64,000 nt of DNA from Psychrilyobacter atlanticus DSM 19335 (GTDB taxonomy: Bacteria; Fusobacteriota; Fusobacteriia; Fusobacteriales; Fusobacteriaceae): contig NZ_KE384548.1 of NCBI RefSeq assembly GCF_000426625.1, positions 1 through 64,000 on the forward strand, written 5' to 3'. The notes beneath the pieces are model-generated. The model was not told the origin of the DNA and did not search any database. It saw nothing but the letters and a program-made list of their open reading frames with translations. The position numbers and the translations under genes are program-made. Below, one piece after another: positions 15,971 to 26,206 of this stretch (the stretch's first letter is position 1; each line of letters begins with the position of its first letter).

Positions 15971-16791
15971 TAAAACCCCAATAATTTATATTTTTCTAAA
16001 ATAACTCCCTCTATATCTTTCATAGGTTTTTTAAATAACTTTATTCTGTCAAACTCATCTGTTTCAAATTGAGATTTTAAGCTTTCGCCAAATTTCATTC
16101 GAATGGCTGTACCTATATTTACTTTTTTTACAGATGTATGAGACAACTTAGTTAAATCATGATCTTTAACTCCAGTAGATCCGTGAATTACAAGGGGAAC
16201 ATCCAATTTTTTTTCTATATTATTTAAAAGCTCATAGTTAATAACAGCTTCCTGCCCGGTCATCCTGTGAAGAGTTCCCACCGCTACCGCCAAAATATCT
16301 ACTCCTGTTTCATTATAAAATGCCTTAGCTTCTTCCACGTCTGTATATTTCCCCTGGATCTTTATGCTTGGGTCACTATATCCCACTGATCCAATCTCAG
16401 CTTCTACACTTACATTATATTTTTTAGCAAACTGAACTATTTTGTGTGTATTTTCAATATTTTCATTGATAGGAAGACTAGATCCGTCATACATAACAGA
16501 TGTATAACCTGATTTTATGGCTTCTTCTATCTCTTCCATAGATTTTGCATGATCTAAGTGAATACAGATCGGTATATCATAATCTTTACTGATAGATTTA
16601 AGTAAATTGCATAAATTTCTCGAACCCATATGCATAACAGCATCTCTATTTATCATAAGAACAGCAGGAGCTCTCAGCGAAGATGCCACATCTAATATCA
16701 CTTTAGCATCCTCATAACCATATACATTAAAAGCAGGAACCGCTTGATTTTCACCTAATTCATTTATTATTTTTTTTAAAGTAACTAGCAT
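15970..16791 (-). CDS. iolJ: Class II aldolase, probable 6-phospho-5-dehydro-2-deoxy-D-gluconate aldolase
   Basis: 273 residues, class II fructose-bisphosphate aldolase fold. The zinc ligands and catalytic loop are visible: ICIHLDHAKSMEEI, VEAEIGSVGY, and VIHGSTGVKDHDLTKL with the NIGTAIR phosphate-binding region. Position as the last gene of a full inositol operon points to IolJ, which cleaves 2-deoxy-5-keto-gluconate 6-phosphate to dihydroxyacetone phosphate and malonate semialdehyde. By sequence alone it could also be a tagatose- or fructose-bisphosphate aldolase. It lies 8 bp after iolC. Confidence 0.82.
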   Translation of the reverse strand: MLVTLKKIINELGENQAVPAFNVYGYEDAKVILDVASSLRAPAVLMINRDAVMHMGSRNLCNLLKSISKDYDIPICIHLDHAKSMEEIEEAIKSGYTSVMYDGSSLPINENIENTHKIVQFAKKYNVSVEAEIGSVGYSDPSIKIQGKYTDVEEAKAFYNETGVDILAVAVGTLHRMTGQEAVINYELLNNIEKKLDVPLVIHGSTGVKDHDLTKLSHTSVKKVNIGTAIRMKFGESLKSQFETDEFDRIKLFKKPMKDIEGVILEKYKLLGF

Positions 16792-16799
16792 ACTTCCTC

Positions 16800-17810
16800 C
16801 TATCCTCTGGCAACCATTTCTCCAAATTCAGATTTTTTAAGATCTATAAAATTTTGAATTTCATCTGCAGTAGGCATATCCTCTGAACAACTGTGACTTG
16901 CTACCAGCATAGCAGCCGAAGCACTTCCAAATTCCAAGGCATCGATGATATCCCAACCCTCCATTAATCCATAGATAAATGCAGAAGCATATGCATCTCC
17001 TCCGCCAAAGGATTTAAGCAGTTTTACCGGGAATGGTTTAATCTTATAAGATGAATTTTTAGTGTAGGCAACGGATCCTTCTTTTCCATGTTTTATAACA
17101 ACAATTTTATTTTCATAAGCTAACCATCTATTGGCAATTGCTATATCACTTTTATCTTCAAAGTTAGCAATTCCTTCCATCAATTCAAATTCTTCCTTAG
17201 AACCTATTATCAGGTCACTTAATCTTCCTATCAATGAATAATAGATCGCCACTTCTTCCTTAGATTTCCAGGTATAACTCCTATAATCCACATCAAATAT
17301 CACAATAGTTCCATGTTTTTTAGCATATTCTACTGCTGTAAAACAGGCTTCTCTCGACGGGCTGGCCGATAATGCTGTTCCGGATACAACAATTGCTTTA
17401 GCATTTTTAATATACTCTTCTGAAATTTCATTGGATTCCAGCATAAGATCGGCAATACCATTTCTATACATCAATATAGAACTTTCAGTTGGACTTTTTA
17501 TTTCAGTAAATGTAAGTCCAAGAGATTCACCATTTTTACAAGTTGCTACCTCTGATGTATCTATATTATTTTCTTTAAAAAAATTGGTAACAAACTTTCC
17601 AAAACTGTCATCTGAAACTTTTCCGATAAATCCCACTTTTTTGCCAAGTCTCGAAAGACCTACTGCTATATTTGCAGGTGACCCTCCAACATACTTATTA
17701 AAGTTTTTACTTTCCTCCAGGGGTTTATGGATATCTGTAGGATTAAAATCTATTGCAACTCTTCCAATAGGGATGATGTCCATAGGTCTGTTTTGATCAA
17801 ATTTTAACAT
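16800..17810 (-). CDS. iolC: 5-dehydro-2-deoxygluconokinase
   Basis: 336 residues of the PfkB/ribokinase family. The N-terminal signature GGSPANIAVGLSRLG and the C-terminal catalytic GGGDAYASAFIYGL (Asp general base) are both visible. In the iol pathway the enzyme phosphorylates 2-deoxy-5-keto-D-gluconate at C6. It sits between a transaldolase-like gene and iolJ with 8-15 bp gaps, so all three are cotranscribed. The N-terminal DIIPIGRVAIDFNP segment is typical of IolC proteins. Confidence 0.9.
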   Translation of the reverse strand: MLKFDQNRPMDIIPIGRVAIDFNPTDIHKPLEESKNFNKYVGGSPANIAVGLSRLGKKVGFIGKVSDDSFGKFVTNFFKENNIDTSEVATCKNGESLGLTFTEIKSPTESSILMYRNGIADLMLESNEISEEYIKNAKAIVVSGTALSASPSREACFTAVEYAKKHGTIVIFDVDYRSYTWKSKEEVAIYYSLIGRLSDLIIGSKEEFELMEGIANFEDKSDIAIANRWLAYENKIVVIKHGKEGSVAYTKNSSYKIKPFPVKLLKSFGGGDAYASAFIYGLMEGWDIIDALEFGSASAAMLVASHSCSEDMPTADEIQNFIDLKKSEFGEMVARG

Positions 17811-17825
17811 AATTTCCTCCAGTTT

Positions 17826-18899
17826 TTATCTGACTATAAGCATGTATCCTCTAATGATTGAAACCAGTTCATCATACCCTTCGCTGAATTGAAGCAGAGT
17901 TTTTGTTACTGCTCCATAGTTATCAAATTCTTTTTCTTCCATTCCCTCCGGAAGATAGGCTTTTTTGAAGTCATCAAACTTATAGAGAAGTTCATTTATT
18001 ATCTCAGGTGCTACTGAATCACCTATTCTCTCCTTCACCTCTATATTTGAACCGTTGAATCTCTTCTGCCATTTATACGGGATAGTCTCCAGTATATCTC
18101 CTCCAATAAACTGAGACCATTGATGATGGTTTCTATAAGCTGCTGCCAGGAGCTTGGTTTTATATCCTCTTTCCTGGAATATATTATAAGCATTTTTCAT
18201 TACAGCGACACCGGCCCATTCAAGATATTCTGGATTTGTAATTATATGATCTCTATTAGCTACATCTTTTAACCAGTCATCTACCCTTCCAACCATGATG
18301 GTACACACAGGGTTTATATGACTGTTGTCCAATCCCTCTTTTTCTCTTCTATTAAGACCTCTTTCTACCGCTTTTGCTACAGCTATAGCTTGTGGAACTG
18401 TAAAACTAACCGTAGCATTGATGCTTACTCCTCTATATGTAGACTCTTCAAAGGCTTTTATTCCTGCACTTGTAGCCGGGATTTTTACCTGTATATTTTC
18501 AGCAAGATCGCTAAAGTGGAGAGCCTGTTCTATAAGAAGTTCTGACTTTCTATAATATTTGGTATTTGTCTGGATGGAGATCCTTCCCCTCCCTGTCTCA
18601 GGATCAAAAACAGGTTTTAGGAGTTTAGCTCCCTCCACGGCCATATTTTCAATAAGTACCCAGGCGATCTCATCCTCTGTTGCCTCTGGATTATTGGCAA
18701 TGAGCTCTTTTACCTGTTCCTCATAGTTTTCAAGCTCTGCCTTTAATACATTTTTAACTATCACGGGATTTGTAGTTGCTCCTACAGCACCATTTTCTAT
18801 TGCATAGGATAATTCATTTATAGAACAAGAATCATTCCAATAATCTGTTTTAGTAGTAAGAGCCATCTCATGAAGAGGTCCTCTATATTTTTTTTCCAT
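17826..18899 (-). CDS. Transaldolase-family protein inside the inositol operon
   Basis: 357 residues. The transaldolase core is clear: GAVGATTNPVIVKN near residues 38-50, the Schiff-base lysine Lys139 in VKIPATSAGIKAFEE, and SINATVSFTVPQAIAVAKA after it. It is longer than short TalC-type enzymes and carries a C-terminal extension of roughly 100 residues. A ribosome site (GAGGGGGAAAT) precedes the ATG. Transaldolases move a dihydroxyacetone unit between sugars by a lysine imine. The standard iol pathway does not need one, so its substrate here is open: it could link dihydroxyacetone-phosphate-level products to the pentose pathway or act as an aldolase on a pathway intermediate. Confidence 0.8.
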   Translation of the reverse strand: MEKKYRGPLHEMALTTKTDYWNDSCSINELSYAIENGAVGATTNPVIVKNVLKAELENYEEQVKELIANNPEATEDEIAWVLIENMAVEGAKLLKPVFDPETGRGRISIQTNTKYYRKSELLIEQALHFSDLAENIQVKIPATSAGIKAFEESTYRGVSINATVSFTVPQAIAVAKAVERGLNRREKEGLDNSHINPVCTIMVGRVDDWLKDVANRDHIITNPEYLEWAGVAVMKNAYNIFQERGYKTKLLAAAYRNHHQWSQFIGGDILETIPYKWQKRFNGSNIEVKERIGDSVAPEIINELLYKFDDFKKAYLPEGMEEKEFDNYGAVTKTLLQFSEGYDELVSIIRGYMLIVR

Positions 18900-18910
18900 A
18901 TTTCCCCCTC

Positions 18911-18968
18911 AATGGAACCCACTTAATACTTTGGGTTCCATTTTACAGTTATTTTTTATTAAATTTTA
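18911..18968 (-). repeat. Decayed partial copy of the iolA 3' end, with hairpin
   Basis: The gap between iolA and the transaldolase-like gene repeats the last bases of iolA: 18934-18968 resembles 19018-19052 with a few differences (GGTTCCATTTTACAGTTATT against GGATTCCATTTTGTAGTTAT). Part of it forms an 11-bp inverted repeat, AATGGAACCCA (18911-18921) with TGGGTTCCATT (18932-18942), just before the ribosome site of the next gene. Confidence 0.6.
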
Positions 18969-18988
18969 GTTGTATTCATTATTTTTTA

Positions 18989-20431
18989 TTAACTCATCCA
19001 GTCTACTTTATGCTCTGGATTCCATTTTGTAGTTATTTTTATTAAATTTGTCCAAAAATCTATGGAAGAAACCCCTGTAATATCTCCGTATCCAAATTTA
19101 GAATCTTTTATCCCCCCAAATGAGAACGGCTCTCTTGGAACAGGTACTCCGATATTAACCCCTAACATTCCTGCCTGGAATTCTCTGATAGCTTCATCTA
19201 CAAATCTACCATTTTGAGTAAAGATTGCAGCGGCATTCCCATATGGTGACTCATTTTGAATAGCTGCAGCTTCAGCTATTGTATTAGCTCTTCTTATTTC
19301 CAAGACAGGTCCGAAAATCTCTTCACCACTCATATTTTTACTGTTGCCCCAGTCAATAATAGATGGTCCTATAAAGTATCCCTCATCTGTTTTAACCTTT
19401 CTTCCATCAACTACAATTTCAGCTCCATTTTCCTGGGCATAATCTAAGTAGTCCTCTATTTTTTTTATAGCCGCCTCCGAGATAACCGGAGGAAGATCCA
19501 CACCGGGAACCATATTTTTAGCTTTATTAATAACTTCTCCATATACGTCGTCTATACTTCCTACACCGATCATTACCGATACAGCCATACATCTCTGTCC
19601 CGACATTCCAAAGGCAGATGAAATAATATCTCTACTTCCTGCATCTTTATTGGCATCCGGCATTACTACAATGTGGTTTTTTGCTCCACCCAATGCTAAA
19701 ACTCTCTTGGAGTTAGCCGATCCTCTTTTGTGAACAATTTGGGCTACAGGTGTTGATCCCACAAATGATACAGCTACGATATCCTTGTTGTCACAAATCC
19801 CTTCAACAACTTCTTTTCCACCGTTAACTACATTAAAAATCCCTTCAGGTAATCCTGCCTCTTCCCAAAGTTCTGCCATTTTCATAGCTGAGACAGGTGT
19901 TAATTCAGACGGCTTTAAAATTATTGCATTTCCTAGAGCTATTGCATTTGGAACGGTCCAATGGGGAACCATTACTGGGAAGTTAAACGGAGTAATAGAT
20001 GCCACAACTCCTAAGGGTCTTCTTTCTTCCTTACAATTGACTCCTCTACTGACATCCTGGGTTTTCCCAGAAATTAGCTGTGGAATAGAACAAGCAAATT
20101 CTGTTAATTCAATGGCCTTATCCACACCGGCATAGGCCTCTTCCATTGATTTTCCATTTTCTTCACAGTTAACCACAGATAATTCTTCTCTATACTTCAT
20201 AAGTAATTCTCTATATTTATAAATAACCTTAGATCTGGATTTTGCAGTTAAACCTGCCCAAGATTCCTGAGCAGCCTTAGCTTTAGTTACGACTTCGTCC
20301 AATTGAGCTTTAGTCGCAGCTTTAAATTCACCAATAATTTCTCCGTTGATAGGAGCATAGATATCATATTTTTCTCCCATTCCTGATACAAACTTACCAT
20401 TTAAATAATTTTTAATTTCATTATATTTCAT
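18989..20431 (-). CDS. iolA: Methylmalonate-semialdehyde dehydrogenase (CoA-acylating)
   Basis: 480 residues, aldehyde dehydrogenase superfamily of the MmsA/IolA type. Landmarks: ITPFNFPVMVPHWTVPNAIALGNAIILKPSE (cofactor pocket), LALGGAKNH replacing the usual Glu motif, and the catalytic Cys in SGQRCMAVSV. The enzyme turns malonate semialdehyde and CoA into acetyl-CoA with NAD, the last step of inositol breakdown. A GGAGGAAAAG site precedes the ATG. It follows iolG by 9 bp and is part of the same operon. Confidence 0.92.
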   Translation of the reverse strand: MKYNEIKNYLNGKFVSGMGEKYDIYAPINGEIIGEFKAATKAQLDEVVTKAKAAQESWAGLTAKSRSKVIYKYRELLMKYREELSVVNCEENGKSMEEAYAGVDKAIELTEFACSIPQLISGKTQDVSRGVNCKEERRPLGVVASITPFNFPVMVPHWTVPNAIALGNAIILKPSELTPVSAMKMAELWEEAGLPEGIFNVVNGGKEVVEGICDNKDIVAVSFVGSTPVAQIVHKRGSANSKRVLALGGAKNHIVVMPDANKDAGSRDIISSAFGMSGQRCMAVSVMIGVGSIDDVYGEVINKAKNMVPGVDLPPVISEAAIKKIEDYLDYAQENGAEIVVDGRKVKTDEGYFIGPSIIDWGNSKNMSGEEIFGPVLEIRRANTIAEAAAIQNESPYGNAAAIFTQNGRFVDEAIREFQAGMLGVNIGVPVPREPFSFGGIKDSKFGYGDITGVSSIDFWTNLIKITTKWNPEHKVDWMS

Positions 20432-20440
20432 CTTTTCCTC

Positions 20441-21451
20441 CTAAAATATTTCAGAGATCTTTACAGGTCTCTTTTCTTCTAAAGATTTTTTTGCCGCTAA
20501 CCCAATCAATACAGGTTGTAATCCGTCATTTGCATTAACAGGAACATCTTTATCGTTAACTATTGCCTCTACAAATTGATTTACTTCTTCTCCAAATGAC
20601 TGCATATATCTCTCCAAGAAGAAATAAAGTGGTTTTTCTGATACAATACCGTCTTTTGTTGAGATAACTGCCTTTGATCCGCTGTCATTTGAGATAGCCA
20701 CCGAACCAAGTGATCCGAATACCTCTGCTCTCTGGTCATACCCATAAGCTGCTTCTCTGGAATTATCGATTACACCTAAAGCTCCATTTTTCAACTTCAA
20801 TGTTATAATAGCTGTATCTATATCTCCGGCTTCTCCAATCTCAGAGTTTACAAGTACCCCTCCAAGGGCATAGACTTCCTCGACTTCACTTCCAGATAAG
20901 TGTCTTACCATATCAAAATCATGGATAGTCATATCCAAAAACATTCCACCAGATACCTTAACATAGTCTATTCCCGGAGCTTCAGGATCTCTGGAAGTTA
21001 CCTTTATAATGTGAGGTGTCCCAATTTTTCCTTCTGTAACAGCATCCTTTATAGCCTTGAAATTATTGTCAAATCGTCTATTAAATCCAACCTGATATTT
21101 TATCCCGGCTTTTTCTACCTCTTCCAAAACCATCTGGATCTTTCCCAGGTCATGATCGATTGGTTTTTCACAGAAGATATGTTTGTTAGCTCTTGCTGCC
21201 TCTATTGATATAGATGAGTGAGTATCTGTTGAAGAACAGATCAAAACAGCATCGATCTCTTTATTTTCCAATATTTCTTTATAATCAGTAGTTATATTTT
21301 CTATTCCAAGTTCATTGATCCATTTTATTTTATCTTCATTCATAAATGGATCTGCAATCATATGAACAGTAGCATTTTTAACATTATTGGTGATACTTGT
21401 TGCATGTACCTGCCCAATTCTTCCGGCACCTATAATTCCTAACTTTAGCAT
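20441..21451 (-). CDS. iolG: myo-Inositol 2-dehydrogenase
   Basis: 336 residues from the ATG at 21451, selected because GGGGGGAG lies just upstream; an extended frame to 21493 would overlap iolE. Gfo/Idh/MocA family: Rossmann loop GIIGAGRIGQVHA at residues 4-16, EKPID motif, and the catalytic HDFDMVRHL segment with a Lys in the EKP motif. It should oxidise myo-inositol to 2-keto-myo-inositol with NAD. A second family member opens the same operon. Substrate assignment rests on context and on the close adjacency to iolE. Confidence 0.87.
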   Translation of the reverse strand: MLKLGIIGAGRIGQVHATSITNNVKNATVHMIADPFMNEDKIKWINELGIENITTDYKEILENKEIDAVLICSSTDTHSSISIEAARANKHIFCEKPIDHDLGKIQMVLEEVEKAGIKYQVGFNRRFDNNFKAIKDAVTEGKIGTPHIIKVTSRDPEAPGIDYVKVSGGMFLDMTIHDFDMVRHLSGSEVEEVYALGGVLVNSEIGEAGDIDTAIITLKLKNGALGVIDNSREAAYGYDQRAEVFGSLGSVAISNDSGSKAVISTKDGIVSEKPLYFFLERYMQSFGEEVNQFVEAIVNDKDVPVNANDGLQPVLIGLAAKKSLEEKRPVKISEIF

Positions 21452-21470
21452 TTTTAAACTCCCCCCTCTA

Positions 21471-22367
21471 TTAAAGACCTGTTTTTTCAGCAATAAATTT
21501 TCTAGCTCTTACAGCATATTCAAATGGATTGGCAAGTGCAGGATCCTGTTCTGCCTCTACAACCATCCAACCAGTATAATCAGCATCTTTTAATGTTTTG
21601 AATATAGGATCAAAATTAATTATTCCATCACCAGGAATAGTAAACGCACCTTTTTTTACCCCTGTTAAGAAGGAAAGATTGTTTTCTTTAACTTCTCCTA
21701 ATATATTTTCTCTCACATCTTTTAAATGAACATGAGCAATTCTATCTATATATTTATTTAAAACCTTTTCAACCGATGATTGAGTTCCTTCAGAATAGTA
21801 CATATGACCTGAATCAAATAATAAATAAACATTCTCATCAGTTATTTCCATGAATTTATCCACTTCTTCCGGAGTCTGAACACCTGTTCCCATATGGTGG
21901 TGAAGCGATACTTTCATTCCTTTTTCTTCAGCTAATTTAGCTAATTTATTGTATCCGGCAGCCAATCTATCCCATTCTTCATCTGTGAAAACAGGCTTTT
22001 CATTGAATATCGATTTATCCAGTCCCTGAATACTGTGTGACTGCTCGGAACACCCTATAACCTCAGCACCCATAGTATGTAAAAAATCTCTATGTTTAAT
22101 AAATTCAGCAATAGTTTCCTCTTCTTTTCCTACAGCAAAGAAGGTACTAAACCATGCATTACAAATTTGAATTCCTCTGATATCTAACTTTTCTTTTAAG
22201 AGATCAGTATCTTTAGGATATTTATTTCCTACTTCACTTCCAGTAAATCCGGCTAACGCCATTTCAGATACACACTGCTCGAAAGTATTTTCACTCCCTA
22301 GTTCAGGCAGATCGTCATTTGTCCAGGCAATTGGTGCAATTCCTAATTTTACTTTTTTAGAATCCAT
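21471..22367 (-). CDS. iolE: myo-Inosose-2 dehydratase
   Basis: 298 residues, xylose-isomerase-like TIM barrel. Landmarks: [18 protein letters not shown] at the N-terminus, [26 protein letters not shown] and VVEAEQDP, which carry the metal-binding His/Asp/Glu of IolE. It dehydrates 2-keto-myo-inositol to 3D-(3,5/4)-trihydroxycyclohexane-1,2-dione. It lies 12 bp after iolD and 19 bp before iolG. Confidence 0.93.
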   Translation of the reverse strand: MDSKKVKLGIAPIAWTNDDLPELGSENTFEQCVSEMALAGFTGSEVGNKYPKDTDLLKEKLDIRGIQICNAWFSTFFAVGKEEETIAEFIKHRDFLHTMGAEVIGCSEQSHSIQGLDKSIFNEKPVFTDEEWDRLAAGYNKLAKLAEEKGMKVSLHHHMGTGVQTPEEVDKFMEITDENVYLLFDSGHMYYSEGTQSSVEKVLNKYIDRIAHVHLKDVRENILGEVKENNLSFLTGVKKGAFTIPGDGIINFDPIFKTLKDADYTGWMVVEAEQDPALANPFEYAVRARKFIAEKTGL

Positions 22368-22379
22368 TTTATTCCTCCA

Positions 22380-24302
22380 TTAATACTTTTTTATTTTTTT
22401 CTTTTCCTGCTTCGATGCTTCATATGCCTTATTTATTTTTTTATTATCAGATACTGAAGCATTCCCCACATGCCACCATGAATCATATCCATCTGTCATT
22501 GTTTTAGGTAACACCTTTATATCTATTAATGTCGATACTGTCTGCTTTTTACTGTCTTCCAGTGCCTCTATTAACTCCTTCTCATTCTTAACATTATATG
22601 TCTTACATCCATAAGATCTTGCATTCATAGCAAAATCAATGGGGATCAGTTCCCCGTCTAAGTTTCCTGTTTCTGCATTTCTATACCTAAATTCAGTTCC
22701 AAAACTTCCCATTCCATTTCCCATTTGAAGATTATTTATACAACCAAAAGCCATATTATCCATTAAGATTATATTTATCTTTTGTTTTTCCTGAATAGAA
22801 GTAACCAGCTCCGAGTGCAGCATCTGATATGATCCATCTCCAACCAGGGCATATACCTCTTTAGTCGGTTCAGCTATTTTAACCCCCAGAGCTCCTCCAA
22901 TTTCATATCCCATACAGGAATAGCCATATTCCATATGATAGTCATTTTCACCCCTGGTTTTCCACATTCTCTGCAGGTCTCCAGGTAAACTTCCTGCAGC
23001 TCCTACAACTATTGAATTTTCCAGATTTTTATTTAATACCCCTAAAACATTAGTCTGGGTCAGGGATGAATTGGTATCTTTTTTAAACTCTTCCAATACA
23101 TGGTCCAGTCCTCTTACTTCCGGAATAAAGTTTTCACCATAAGTTATATCCGCTAATCTATTCCACTCTTTTTCCCAAAGTTCCTTAAGGTCTTTAATTT
23201 CATTTTTATACTCTGTTTTATAACTGTCCAGCAAAGATTTTCTTAATTTTTTTAATGTCTTCCCGGCATCAGCAGTAATTTTAATCCCGTCTAGTTTTTG
23301 TGAATCAAAACCAGCAATATTAATATTTAAAAATTTTACATTTGGATTTTGAAAGATCCATTTAGATGCAGTTGTAAAATCAGTGTACCTCGTTCCTACT
23401 CCTATTATTAAATCTGCATCCTTCGCTATTCTGTTAGCTGCTAAATTCCCAGTTGTTCCCAGTCCTCCCAAATTCATACTATGATCTGAGGAAATAGCTC
23501 CTTTCCCAGCTTGAGTTTCACCAAAGGGAATATTAAATGTCTCACTAAATTCTTTAAAAGTTCCCTCTGCCTCGGAATATTTCACTCCTCCTCCACAGAT
23601 TAACATAGGTTTTTTAGAAGCTTTAATAGCTTCTATTGCATCCTTTATCATGAAATCTGTAGGCATTATTCTTTCTATCCTATGAATTCTTTTTTTAAAA
23701 AATCCATGTGGATATTCATAACTTTCCCCCTGAACATCTTGTGGCAATGATATTGTCACAGCACCTGTATTTATAGGATCAGTCAATACTCTCATGGCAT
23801 TTAACAGAGCCGTCATAAGCTGCTCAGGTCTATTAATTTTGTCCCAGTATTTAGATACTGGTTTAAAAACATCATTTGTTGATATCGTTAAATCATGAAA
23901 TTGCTCGATCTGTTGTAATACTGGGTCAGGCTGTCTGCTTGCAAATGTATCCCCAGGAAATAAGAGTAACGGTATCCTGTTTGCAGACGCAGTTGCCGCT
24001 GCAGTCACCATATTTGCAGCTCCCGGACCTACTGAACTTGTACATGCTATTATCTTTTTTCTCTTATTTTGTTTTGCAAAGGCCGTTGCTGCATGAGCCA
24101 TTCCCTGCTCATTTCTTCCCTGATAGACTTTTAAACCATGGTTTCCTTCTTCCAAGGCCTGGCCTAATCCAAGAACATTACCATGCCCAAAGATTGTAAA
24201 AATTCCTTCTATGAATTTACTCACTTCTCCATCAAATTCAACATATTGATTATCTAAAAATTTAACAAGAGCTTGAGCTGTTGTTAATTTAATTGTATTC
24301 AT
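22380..24302 (-). CDS. iolD: 3D-(3,5/4)-trihydroxycyclohexane-1,2-dione hydrolase
   Basis: 640 residues, thiamine-diphosphate enzyme of the acetolactate-synthase type. N-terminal ThDP half contains [14 protein letters not shown] and [17 protein letters not shown]; a middle FAD-like fold; a C-terminal ThDP-binding motif [29 protein letters not shown]. It opens the inositol-derived ring to 5-deoxy-glucuronate. Position between iolB and iolE, length and motifs all fit IolD. An AAGGGT-type ribosome site precedes the ATG. Confidence 0.94.
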   Translation of the reverse strand: MNTIKLTTAQALVKFLDNQYVEFDGEVSKFIEGIFTIFGHGNVLGLGQALEEGNHGLKVYQGRNEQGMAHAATAFAKQNKRKKIIACTSSVGPGAANMVTAAATASANRIPLLLFPGDTFASRQPDPVLQQIEQFHDLTISTNDVFKPVSKYWDKINRPEQLMTALLNAMRVLTDPINTGAVTISLPQDVQGESYEYPHGFFKKRIHRIERIMPTDFMIKDAIEAIKASKKPMLICGGGVKYSEAEGTFKEFSETFNIPFGETQAGKGAISSDHSMNLGGLGTTGNLAANRIAKDADLIIGVGTRYTDFTTASKWIFQNPNVKFLNINIAGFDSQKLDGIKITADAGKTLKKLRKSLLDSYKTEYKNEIKDLKELWEKEWNRLADITYGENFIPEVRGLDHVLEEFKKDTNSSLTQTNVLGVLNKNLENSIVVGAAGSLPGDLQRMWKTRGENDYHMEYGYSCMGYEIGGALGVKIAEPTKEVYALVGDGSYQMLHSELVTSIQEKQKINIILMDNMAFGCINNLQMGNGMGSFGTEFRYRNAETGNLDGELIPIDFAMNARSYGCKTYNVKNEKELIEALEDSKKQTVSTLIDIKVLPKTMTDGYDSWWHVGNASVSDNKKINKAYEASKQEKKKIKKY

Positions 24303-24332
24303 ATTTACCCTTCCTATTTAGATTTGATATTT

Positions 24333-25127
24333 TTATTTTTCAGGCCAAATTTTATTTTCCTTATCATGCAGCCATGTATGTGCATCATCGTCAATTCGTT
24401 TTGTCCAAGGGTTTTTGTCTAAATGTCTGATCATCCAGCAATAATACATCCCATATCCCGGAGCTGATGTTTGAGGATGTGTAAAACCACCATCTATCAT
24501 TAAAGCTGAGTTATTTTGTATTTTATATACATTTTCTCCTACAAATGCTCCTCCAAAACCCTGAGGTTTTGTGAATTTATAAAAATAAATTTCCGGCTGA
24601 GCATGACTGTGGGGTGGATAACTTGACCATTTCCCAGGATATGTTATTACTTCTCCTAAAACCATATTTGAATAGGGAGCATTTTCATATTTAAAAATAT
24701 CCCTTACAAGTCTCCTTGCAGTTCCATCCATTATCCCGTCTCCAAAAATATTATCTTTGCAGTCTTCCGGGGTATATAATTTGGAATCAAATAAATTATG
24801 ATTTATGGTTTTTTGAACTCCTATTTCTCCGTCTTCGATAAACTCTATAATCACCTTTTTATCATTTGAAACATGCAGTGTGTAAGGACCACAGTCAAAA
24901 ACATTTTCCCTTTCCGCAAGCAGTTCTTCCCCTTCCCATAAAAATTTTATTTTCCCCTGAAAAAGGATAATTGCCGTTTCTTTATCCCTGTCATATAATT
25001 CTACTTTTTCTCCAGCCTTCATTTTGTATACACCAAAATCCATAAGCATTGATCTATTTTTTCCATCATCTTTTGATATAGAATTATATCCGTATTTAAA
25101 TTCATTATTACTTTGATGCTCAAGCAT
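24333..25127 (-). CDS. iolB: 5-deoxy-glucuronate isomerase
   Basis: 264 residues of the KduI/IolB bicupin family. The metal-binding region is visible in WSSYPPHSHAQPEIYFYKF, and the C-terminal APGYGMYYCWMIRHL is typical of IolB. It isomerises 5-deoxy-glucuronate to 2-deoxy-5-keto-gluconate, the substrate of iolC. It follows the ABC permease gene by 40 bp and precedes iolD by 30 bp. Confidence 0.93.
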   Translation of the reverse strand: MLEHQSNNEFKYGYNSISKDDGKNRSMLMDFGVYKMKAGEKVELYDRDKETAIILFQGKIKFLWEGEELLAERENVFDCGPYTLHVSNDKKVIIEFIEDGEIGVQKTINHNLFDSKLYTPEDCKDNIFGDGIMDGTARRLVRDIFKYENAPYSNMVLGEVITYPGKWSSYPPHSHAQPEIYFYKFTKPQGFGGAFVGENVYKIQNNSALMIDGGFTHPQTSAPGYGMYYCWMIRHLDKNPWTKRIDDDAHTWLHDKENKIWPEK

Positions 25128-25167
25128 AATTAGTTTCTCCTTTTGAATTTTATAAGTTTCTTTTAAT

Positions 25168-26190
25168 TTAAGATTTAATTTTATTCTTTCTCATATCAAA
25201 TACAACTGCTGCTACTATAATAAATCCTTCTACAATTTGCTGGATAAATGCATTGATTCCCAAAAGGGTGAATCCATTTGCCATTACTCCCAATATTAAG
25301 GCTCCTATTACAACACCCCATACAGTTCCTAAGCCTCCTGAATGACTGGTTCCTCCTATTGTTGCCGCTGCTATGGCTGTAAGTTCTATCCCAGTAGCTG
25401 CTGCCGGCTGAATACTTCCGCCTGTTCTTCCCATAAAGATTACTGCACACAGACCCGCCATCAATCCGGCATAAGCATAGATAAGCACTGTATTTCTTTT
25501 AACCTTAATCCCTGATATTTTTGCTGCATTTATATTCCCGCCGATTGCATAAACACTTTTTCCAAATTTTGAATAATTCATAATAATAAATGTAATAATT
25601 ATCATAATTCCATAGATAATAACCGGAACAGGAATGACATTAAATATTCTAGATCCAAAAAATGTTATGGAATGATTAATACTGCTTATTGGTTTCCCGC
25701 CTGTATACATAAGTGCTGCTCCCCTTGCTGCAGTATACATTCCCAATGTTGCGATAAAAGCTGGCACCCCGGTATAAGCTATCAGTCCACCATTTATGGC
25801 TCCACATAGGGCTCCCAATAATAAAGCTACTATTATCGGCACTATTATCGGCAGTTCCGGTAAACCCGGAAACATCCTGTCAAAGGCGTCCATTGTCTGT
25901 CCCAAACTCCCTGCCACAACTCCGGCAAATGCAAGAACCGATCCTACAGAAAGGTCTATTCCCTTAGAAACAATTACAAGAAGCATCCCCAATGCCAATA
26001 TCCCATAGATAGAAGACTGGGTTATTAAATTAAATATATTTCTAACGGACAGGAAATTAGGTCTTAAAATGGATAAAACCAATACCATACCCATAAGAAT
26101 CAAAACTATTCCATATTTTTTCAGTAATTCATTTGTATTTTCATTTAGTAAAAATTTTTTTTCATTTTTTATAACAGTTTCTACTGCCAT
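25168..26190 (-). CDS. Sugar ABC transporter permease (inositol importer)
   Basis: 340 residues, RbsC/branched-chain permease family with about nine hydrophobic segments. The landmark GKSVYAIGGNINAAKISGIKV (coupling loop) and GGTSHSGGLGTVWG are typical of CUT2 permeases. With the adjacent ATPase and lipoprotein it forms a complete CUT2 importer. Placement inside the inositol operon suggests myo-inositol as the substrate, comparable to IatP in other bacteria. The protein is in the inner membrane, probably as a dimer. Confidence 0.9.
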   Translation of the reverse strand: MAVETVIKNEKKFLLNENTNELLKKYGIVLILMGMVLVLSILRPNFLSVRNIFNLITQSSIYGILALGMLLVIVSKGIDLSVGSVLAFAGVVAGSLGQTMDAFDRMFPGLPELPIIVPIIVALLLGALCGAINGGLIAYTGVPAFIATLGMYTAARGAALMYTGGKPISSINHSITFFGSRIFNVIPVPVIIYGIMIIITFIIMNYSKFGKSVYAIGGNINAAKISGIKVKRNTVLIYAYAGLMAGLCAVIFMGRTGGSIQPAAATGIELTAIAAATIGGTSHSGGLGTVWGVVIGALILGVMANGFTLLGINAFIQQIVEGFIIVAAVVFDMRKNKIKS

Positions 26191-26206
26191 TCTTTAGCCT
26201 CCTTAA

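Noticed and set aside
18911-18942. Inverted repeat after iolA considered as a terminator
   Set aside because: No T-run follows the stem on the minus strand; the next operon gene begins at once, and part of it is a duplicate of the iolA end.
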